Part shown: positions 59,086-64,000 of the stretch, in pieces
Layout of the letters: every line of letters begins with the position of its first letter
Numbering within the stretch: position 1 is the stretch's first letter
DNA from: Duganella sp. Root336D2
GTDB lineage: Bacteria > Pseudomonadota > Gammaproteobacteria > Burkholderiales > Burkholderiaceae_D
Assembly: GCF_001425005.1 (NCBI RefSeq)
Contig: NZ_LMDB01000037.1
Coordinates: 315,269 to 379,268, forward strand
Direction: 5' to 3'
DNA length: 64,000 bases
The notes under the pieces: generated by a model
Database searches by the model: none
What the model saw: only the letters and a program-made list of their open reading frames with translations
What the model was told of the DNA's origin: nothing
Position numbers and translations under genes: made by a program

Positions 59086-61382
59086 TTGCGCAGGAATTGG
59101 AAGTAAGTTTGCATATGGCGTTTGTCGAAGCGCGGCAGGCACGACACGAGTTCATCACCGTGGAGCACTTGCTGCTGGCGCTGCTTGACAATCCATCGGC
59201 AGCCGAGGTGCTGCGCGCCTGCGCAGTGAATATTGAGGACCTGCGCAAAACGCTGACCAACTTCATCGGCGATAACACCCCGACCGTGCCTGGCACCGGC
59301 GAAGTGGATACCCAGCCTACCCTGGGCTTCCAGCGCGTGATCCAGCGCGCGATCATGCACGTGCAGTCGGCTTCCAACGGCAAGAAGGAAGTGACCGGCG
59401 CCAACGTGCTGGTGGCCATCTTCGGTGAAAAAGACTCGCACGCGGTGTACTACCTGCACCAGCAGGGCGTCACCCGCCTGGACGTGGTCAACTTCATCTC
59501 GCACGGCGTGCGCAAGGACCAGCAGATGGAGTCCGGCAAGGCCTCCGAGGGCGTGGAAGAGGGCAGCGTGCCGGAAGGCCAGGCCAAGGAATCGCCGCTG
59601 GACCAGTTCACGCAGAACCTGAACAAGTCGGCCGCCGAGGGCAAGATCGACCCGCTGATCGGCCGCGAAGACGAAGTGGACCGTGTGATCCAGGTCCTGT
59701 GCCGCCGCCGCAAGAACAACCCGCTGCTGGTGGGCGAGGCTGGCGTGGGCAAGACCGCCATTGCGGAAGGCCTGGCTTACCGCATCACCCAGGGCGACGT
59801 GCCGGAAGTGCTGTCGAGCGCTGTGGTCTACTCGCTGGACATGGGTGCGCTGCTGGCCGGCACCAAGTACCGCGGCGACTTCGAGCAGCGCCTGAAGGCG
59901 GTGCTGAAGCAGCTGAAAGACAACCCGAACGGCATCCTGTTCATCGACGAGATCCACACCATCATCGGTGCCGGTTCGGCCTCGGGCGGCACGCTGGACG
60001 CGTCCAACCTGCTGAAACCGGCCCTGGCCAACGGCCAGCTGAAGTGCATCGGTGCGACCACCTTCACTGAGTTCCGTGGGGTGTTCGAAAAAGACCATGC
60101 GCTGAGCCGCCGCTTCCAGAAGGTCGACGTCAACGAGCCGACCGTGGAGCAAACCGTGCAGATCCTGCGCGGCCTGAAGTCGCGTTTCGAAGAACACCAT
60201 GGCGTGAAGTATTCGTCGTCGGCGCTGTCGACTGCGGCCGAACTGGCGGCGCGTTTCATCAACGACCGCCACCTGCCGGACAAGGCGATCGACGTGATCG
60301 ACGAGGCGGGCGCCGCGCAGCGTATCCTGCCGAAGTCGAAGCAGAAGAAAACCATCGGCAAGGCCGAGATTGAGGAAATCATTTCCAAGATCGCGCGCAT
60401 CCCGCCGCAGACCGTCAACCAGGACGACCGCAGCAAGCTGGCCACCATCGACCGCGACCTGCGCAACGTGGTGTTCGGCCAGGATCCTGCGATCGAAGCG
60501 CTGGCTTCCGCGATCAAGATGTCGCGCGCCGGCCTGGGCAAGCAAGACAAGCCTATCGGTTCCTTCCTGTTCTCCGGTCCGACCGGCGTCGGCAAGACCG
60601 AAGTGGCCAAGCAGCTCGCCTTCATTCTGGGCATTGAGCTGATCCGCTTTGACATGTCGGAATATATGGAGCGCCATGCGGTGAGCCGTCTGATCGGCGC
60701 GCCTCCTGGCTACGTGGGTTACGACCAGGGCGGCCTGCTGACCGAAGCAATCACCAAGAAGCCGCACGCGGTGCTGCTGCTGGACGAGATCGAGAAGGCG
60801 CATCCTGACATCTTCAATATCCTGCTGCAGGTCATGGACCACGGCACGCTGACCGACAACAACGGCCGTAAAGCCGATTTCCGCAACGTGATCATCATCA
60901 TGACCACCAATGCGGGTGCGGAAAGCTTGCAGAAGCGTTCGATCGGTTTCACCGACAGCAAGGAAGCAGGCGACGAGATGGCGGACATCAAGCGCATGTT
61001 CACGCCGGAGTTCCGCAACCGCCTGGACGCGACCATCAGCTTCCGCGCACTGGACGAGGAAATCATCCTGCGCGTGGTGGACAAGTTCCTGATGCAGCTG
61101 GAAGAGCAGCTGCACGAGAAAAAGGTGGAAGCGATCTTCAGCGAGAAACTGCGTAAGTTCCTGTCGAAGAAGGGCTTCGATCCTTTGATGGGCGCGCGCC
61201 CGATGTCGCGCCTGATCCAGGACATGATCCGCAAGGCGCTGGCCGACGAACTGCTGTTCGGCAAGCTGGTGTCCGGCGGCCGCGTGATCGTGGACCTGGA
61301 CGAAGCCGAAGCCATCAAACTGGAGTTCCCGGAACCGGATGCGGCGCCTACGCCACCCCCGGAGACCGTTGAAGTCGAATAA
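59082..61382 (+). CDS. clpA: ATP-dependent Clp protease ATP-binding subunit ClpA
   Basis: 766-residue AAA+ unfoldase partner of ClpP. The start is ATG 59082, overlapping the clpS stop and giving the conserved MIAQELEVSLHMAFVEARQARHEF; an ATG at 59064 is not conserved. It has the N-domain (1-145), first AAA+ with GEAGVGKTAIAEG (about 217), second AAA+ with GPTGVGKTEVAKQ (about 502) and the DMSEYMERHAVSRLIGAPPGYVGYDQGG block. Just after Walker B 2 there is an FNILLQVMDHG-type loop. No ClpP gene is seen nearby. Confidence 0.97.
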   Translation: MIAQELEVSLHMAFVEARQARHEFITVEHLLLALLDNPSAAEVLRACAVNIEDLRKTLTNFIGDNTPTVPGTGEVDTQPTLGFQRVIQRAIMHVQSASNGKKEVTGANVLVAIFGEKDSHAVYYLHQQGVTRLDVVNFISHGVRKDQQMESGKASEGVEEGSVPEGQAKESPLDQFTQNLNKSAAEGKIDPLIGREDEVDRVIQVLCRRRKNNPLLVGEAGVGKTAIAEGLAYRITQGDVPEVLSSAVVYSLDMGALLAGTKYRGDFEQRLKAVLKQLKDNPNGILFIDEIHTIIGAGSASGGTLDASNLLKPALANGQLKCIGATTFTEFRGVFEKDHALSRRFQKVDVNEPTVEQTVQILRGLKSRFEEHHGVKYSSSALSTAAELAARFINDRHLPDKAIDVIDEAGAAQRILPKSKQKKTIGKAEIEEIISKIARIPPQTVNQDDRSKLATIDRDLRNVVFGQDPAIEALASAIKMSRAGLGKQDKPIGSFLFSGPTGVGKTEVAKQLAFILGIELIRFDMSEYMERHAVSRLIGAPPGYVGYDQGGLLTEAITKKPHAVLLLDEIEKAHPDIFNILLQVMDHGTLTDNNGRKADFRNVIIIMTTNAGAESLQKRSIGFTDSKEAGDEMADIKRMFTPEFRNRLDATISFRALDEEIILRVVDKFLMQLEEQLHEKKVEAIFSEKLRKFLSKKGFDPLMGARPMSRLIQDMIRKALADELLFGKLVSGGRVIVDLDEAEAIKLEFPEPDAAPTPPPETVEVE

Positions 61383-61400
61383 GCGGTACTCCGCTTGCGA

Positions 61401-61432
61401 AAACCCGCCCGGCTTTGGGCGGGTTTTTTTTC
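61401..61432. terminator. Bidirectional Rho-independent terminator between clpA and the LytTR regulator
   Basis: AACCCGCCC pairs with GGGCGGGTT around GGCTTT. Eight T follow on the plus strand, and an A-run on the left gives a T-run on the minus strand. Confidence 0.9.
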
Positions 61433-61434
61433 GC

Positions 61435-62136
61435 TCAGAATTCCTGCAATTGCTTGAGGGCCGCCACGCGGCGGCGCGAGACTTCCACCGTCATACCGGC
61501 GATACGCAAGGACAAGGCGCCGCCTTCGCCGTTCTCGACGCCTTGCACGGCGGCCAGGTTGACGATGTGGCGGCGGCTGGCGCGGAAGAACTGCTGCGGG
61601 TCGAGGCGCTGCTCGACTTGCAGCAGCGAGCGCGCCAGCAGCGGTGCGGAGCCGTTGAAGTAGAGGCGGGTGTAGTTGCCTTCCGACTCGAACAGGCGGA
61701 TGTCTTCCAGCCGCACGAACCAGCAGCGCTCGCCGTCGCGGATGAACAGCTTGCGTGGCGCGGCGCTGGGCGGCGGCGCCAGGCCCAGGCGAGCGGCGGC
61801 TCGCTCCAGCGCCGCGGCCAGGCGTTGCGGTTCGATGGGCTTCATCAGGTAATCGAGCGCACTGGCTTCGAAGGCCTGCAGGGCGTACTGGTCGAAGGCG
61901 GTGGTGAAGATCACTTCCGGCGCCTCGTCCAGTGTGGCCAGCAGGTCGAAGCCGCTGCCGCCCGGCATCTGCACGTCCAGCAGCAGCAGGTCCGGTTGCA
62001 GGGTTGCGATCTGCAGCGCCGCTTCGGCGGCATTGGCCGCTTCCCCGACGATACTGACGCCGGGATGGGAGGCCAGCAGGCGCCGCAATTCGGCGCGCGC
62101 CAGACGTTCGTCGTCGACGACCAGGATGCGCATCAT
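61435..62136 (-). CDS. LytTR-family response regulator (intact receiver)
   Basis: 233-residue regulator. The receiver (1-118) has ILVVDDERLAR and phosphoacceptor Asp54 in LLLLDVQMPGG, plus the conserved LMKP lysine (about 99). The C-terminal LytTR DNA-binding domain (about 135-233) has KLFIRDGERCWFVRLEDIRLFESEGNYTRLYF and FFRASRRHIVNLAAV. It overlaps the kinase gene by 4 nt and would act with it. It is paralogous to the regulator at 63232. Confidence 0.93.
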   Translation of the reverse strand: MMRILVVDDERLARAELRRLLASHPGVSIVGEAANAAEAALQIATLQPDLLLLDVQMPGGSGFDLLATLDEAPEVIFTTAFDQYALQAFEASALDYLMKPIEPQRLAAALERAAARLGLAPPPSAAPRKLFIRDGERCWFVRLEDIRLFESEGNYTRLYFNGSAPLLARSLLQVEQRLDPQQFFRASRRHIVNLAAVQGVENGEGGALSLRIAGMTVEVSRRRVAALKQLQEF

Positions 62137-63170
62137 GCGGCCACCGGGAATTGCAAGGTGGCGCGTACCCAGCCGCTGTTCTCGCTCAATTGCAGGCTCG
62201 CTTCGTCGCCTAAGGACAAGGCCAGGCGCTTGCGGGTGTTGCTAAGGCCAACCTTGGTGGAGTTGCCGAACGAGCGGATGGCGCCCGCGTTGGCGATCTC
62301 GATCAGGGCGTTGTCGCCGGCACGGCGGGCGGTGATCAGGATGTCGCTGCCGGTCTTGCTCATCTCCACGCCGTACTTGACGGCGTTTTCCACCAGAGTC
62401 TGCAATGACATGGGTGGAACCATGACCTGTTCCAGCCCCGGTTCGACGGTGATGCTGGCGCGCAAGCGCTCTTCAAAGCGGATTTTTTCAATGGCCAGGT
62501 AGGCTTCGACTGCTTCCAGTTCCTTTTGCAGCGGCACCTTGTGCAATTCGCCTGTCTGCAGGGTATAGCGCATCAGGCTCGCCAACTGGTCGATCATCTG
62601 CGAGGCCGAATCGGGTTCTTGGTAGACCAGCGCGCGGATGCTGTTCAGGCTATTGAAGAAGAAATGCGGATTGACCTGGGCTTGCAGCGCGCGCAATTCG
62701 GAGTCCTTGGCCTGCACCTCCATGCGCAGGGCGCTCGCTTCGAACTGGTTTGCGCGGCGGATAGCCAGCGCCACCATATAAGCAAGCTGCCAGCCGACGA
62801 AAACGCAGCTCCAAAGGGTAGCCGAAGGCGCCATCCATGCCCAGCTGCTGTCGAATTTCCCCTGCAAGAAATAGATCGCCGCCGCTACGCTCAGCGCCTG
62901 CAGCGGTCCTAACAAAAGCGACGGGCCTACGAACATGCGCCACTTGATCGTGCCGGTATTCCAGCTGCGGGCCTTGATCAAACGGTGCCAAAGGTCCGAC
63001 AGCAAGGCGCCGCTGGCCGCGGTCCAGACGCAGGTGGCCAGCACGCCGGGCAAGTTGAGGAAATGGCTGTAAATTACCGCGACAACGAGGAAGATCAGTG
63101 TCCAGCCGAGGCCTTGCATGATCCAGTACCAGTTAAGCCTTGCCAACAAAGGACGCCGGAGTTCTGTCAT
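62133..63170 (-). CDS. LytS/YehU-type sensor histidine kinase
   Basis: 345-residue kinase from ATG 63170 (MTELRRPLLARLNWY); an in-frame ATG at 63215 would add 15 residues and has no better ribosome site. It has four to five membrane helices (about 15-145), then the His-kinase domain with LQAQVNPHFFFNSLNSIRALVY (His at about residue 185), and an HATPase-like end with PPMSLQTLVENAVKYGVEMS, VGLSNTRKRLALSLG and GWVRATLQFP. It probably phosphorylates the regulator encoded downstream. Confidence 0.9.
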   Translation of the reverse strand: MTELRRPLLARLNWYWIMQGLGWTLIFLVVAVIYSHFLNLPGVLATCVWTAASGALLSDLWHRLIKARSWNTGTIKWRMFVGPSLLLGPLQALSVAAAIYFLQGKFDSSWAWMAPSATLWSCVFVGWQLAYMVALAIRRANQFEASALRMEVQAKDSELRALQAQVNPHFFFNSLNSIRALVYQEPDSASQMIDQLASLMRYTLQTGELHKVPLQKELEAVEAYLAIEKIRFEERLRASITVEPGLEQVMVPPMSLQTLVENAVKYGVEMSKTGSDILITARRAGDNALIEIANAGAIRSFGNSTKVGLSNTRKRLALSLGDEASLQLSENSGWVRATLQFPVAA

Positions 63171-63231
63171 AGGAGCGGTTAGTGGAGGAATTGGTCGGTG
63201 CGAGCATACATCCATTCTGCATCGTCGTACA

Positions 63232-63882
63232 TCATGAAATAACGGGCTGGTTAGCGCCCGTGATCTCCACCGCGACGCCGCCTACTTTCAACGCCAGGGA
63301 GCCGCCGGCTGTCTGGACGATGCGATCGACATCGGCAAGGTTGACGATATGGCGGCTGCTGGCGCGGAGAAATTGCTGCGGGTCGAGCAGCTTCTCCAAC
63401 TGCGGCAGCGGGCGTGCAATCAGCGGCGAGCCGCCGTCGAAATAGGCGCGTGTTTGCTGGCCTTCCGATTCAAACAGGCGAATATCCATCAGGCGCACGA
63501 GCCAGTATCGGTCGCCGTCGCGGATGAAAAGCTTGCCCGGCTTCCCGCCCATTCCGGCTCGCACTGCAGCGCGTTCCAATGCGGCTGCAAGGCGTTGCGG
63601 GTGGATGGGCTTGAGCAGGTAGTCGGCCGGGCAGGGGCCTTGGCCTGTAGTGAAGATAATCTCCGGTACCTCGTTGAGTGCGTCGAGCAGGTCGAAGCCG
63701 CTGCCGCCCGGCATTTGAACATTCAGCAGGATCAATTCCGGCGTCAAAGCGGCGGCTTGGGCAATGCCGTCGCCAACGTCCGCCGCCTCGCCGACGATTT
63801 CGAAATGCGCGTGGCCAGCCAGCAGGCGGCGCAGTTCCTTGCGCGCCAGCCGTTCATCGTCGACGACCAGCACGCGCATCAT
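63232..63882 (-). CDS. LytTR-family regulator with a degenerate receiver
   Basis: 216-residue paralogue of the regulator at 61435. The acidic pair (LVVDDERLAR) is kept, but position 54 is Asn (LILLNVQMPGG), so the aspartyl phosphorylation site is gone. About eight residues are deleted in the loop/helix before the LLKP lysine (TTGQGPCPADYLLKP against TTAFDQYALQAFEASALDYLMKP in the paralogue). The LytTR domain is largely intact (KLFIRDGDRYWLVRLMDIRLFESEG, FLRASSRHIVNLADV), but the C-terminus is shortened. It may act without phosphorylation or be decaying. Confidence 0.9.
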   Translation of the reverse strand: MMRVLVVDDERLARKELRRLLAGHAHFEIVGEAADVGDGIAQAAALTPELILLNVQMPGGSGFDLLDALNEVPEIIFTTGQGPCPADYLLKPIHPQRLAAALERAAVRAGMGGKPGKLFIRDGDRYWLVRLMDIRLFESEGQQTRAYFDGGSPLIARPLPQLEKLLDPQQFLRASSRHIVNLADVDRIVQTAGGSLALKVGGVAVEITGANQPVIS

Positions 63883-64000
63883 GATGACAAAGGAAAGGTA
63901 ACAGTGGCGCGCACCCAGCCATCGCGCTCCACCAGGTCCAGGCTGGAATTTCCGCCTTTGGCATGCAGCAGACGTTTGCGGGCATTGGCCAGGCCGACGC
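63879..64000 (-). CDS. LytS-type sensor histidine kinase, C-terminal end only (partial)
   Basis: Only the last 40 codons lie in the window. They read VGLANARKRLLHAKGG then LDLVERDGWVRATVTFPLSS, matching the end of the intact kinase (VGLSNTRKRLALSLG and GWVRATLQFP). The stop overlaps the start of the degenerate LytTR gene. This is the second kinase of a duplicated kinase/regulator pair; the rest lies beyond 64000. Confidence 0.85.
   Translation of the reverse strand, partial: VGLANARKRLLHAKGGNSSLDLVERDGWVRATVTFPLSS

Noticed and set aside
1..64000. CRISPR arrays, tRNA/rRNA genes, insertion sequences or prophage genes
   Set aside because: No regularly spaced short repeats, cloverleaf-like tracts, transposase or integrase motifs were seen on reading. 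A dedicated search (tRNAscan, CRISPR finder, ISfinder) was not possible.

Overview
The window is GC-rich and densely coded, and its gene content points to a betaproteobacterium of the family Oxalobacteraceae (Massilia/Telluria/Duganella type). This rests on an XrtB-type exosortase/EPS locus, PEP-CTERM proteins, and housekeeping genes (icd, clpS-clpA, rpsT, murJ) with betaproteobacterial-looking products. I saw no rRNA, tRNA, CRISPR array, transposase or integrase. The assignment is inference from protein families, not from a marker gene.

Positions 1-27365 (all +) form an exopolysaccharide locus of the exosortase B type. It starts with the 3' part of epsL, then epsB (priming sugar transferase), epsD (PPIase lipoprotein), epsE (outer-membrane export), epsF (Wzz-like), epsG (kinase-like), xrtB, epsI and a polymerase/ligase-like membrane protein. 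After a 152-nt gap comes a second block: a secreted heparinase II/III-type lyase, a flippase, glycosyltransferases, a CapK-like adenylate-forming enzyme, a second heparinase-like protein, an AlgD-type GDP-mannose 6-dehydrogenase, a sugar-1-phosphate nucleotidylyltransferase, ManC and a TIGR03790-type protein. Most junctions overlap by 4-20 nt. Together they describe a Wzx/Wzy-type polymer whose precursors probably include GDP-mannose and GDP-mannuronate.

Positions 27366-41570 hold the secreted part and its regulators: an ExeM/NucH-type extracellular nuclease with a PEP-CTERM protein, a PhoB-like regulator with a degenerate receiver next to EpsA, and a roughly 4.2-kb module present twice. Each copy of the module has a -24/-12 (sigma-54-like) promoter, a PEP-CTERM protein and an S8 protease of about 1,057 residues. 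A small lipoprotein gene lies between the copies.

Positions 41571-50975 encode a type II secretion-like machine (gspG, F, E, four PilM/N/O/P-like platform genes, a secretin with a TPR-like N-terminus, three further pseudopilins). It is a plausible exporter for the neighbouring nuclease and proteases, but that is inference.

From 50976 to the end the content is mainly chromosomal: murJ, rpsT, an Ala/Ser-rich secreted peptide, an RluE-type pseudouridine synthase, icd, a two-gene accessory operon (PoNi-like immunity protein plus a secreted DUF3617-like protein), a GNAT enzyme, a cold-shock protein, clpS-clpA, and two tandem LytS/LytTR two-component pairs. The upstream pair's regulator has lost its phosphoacceptor aspartate.
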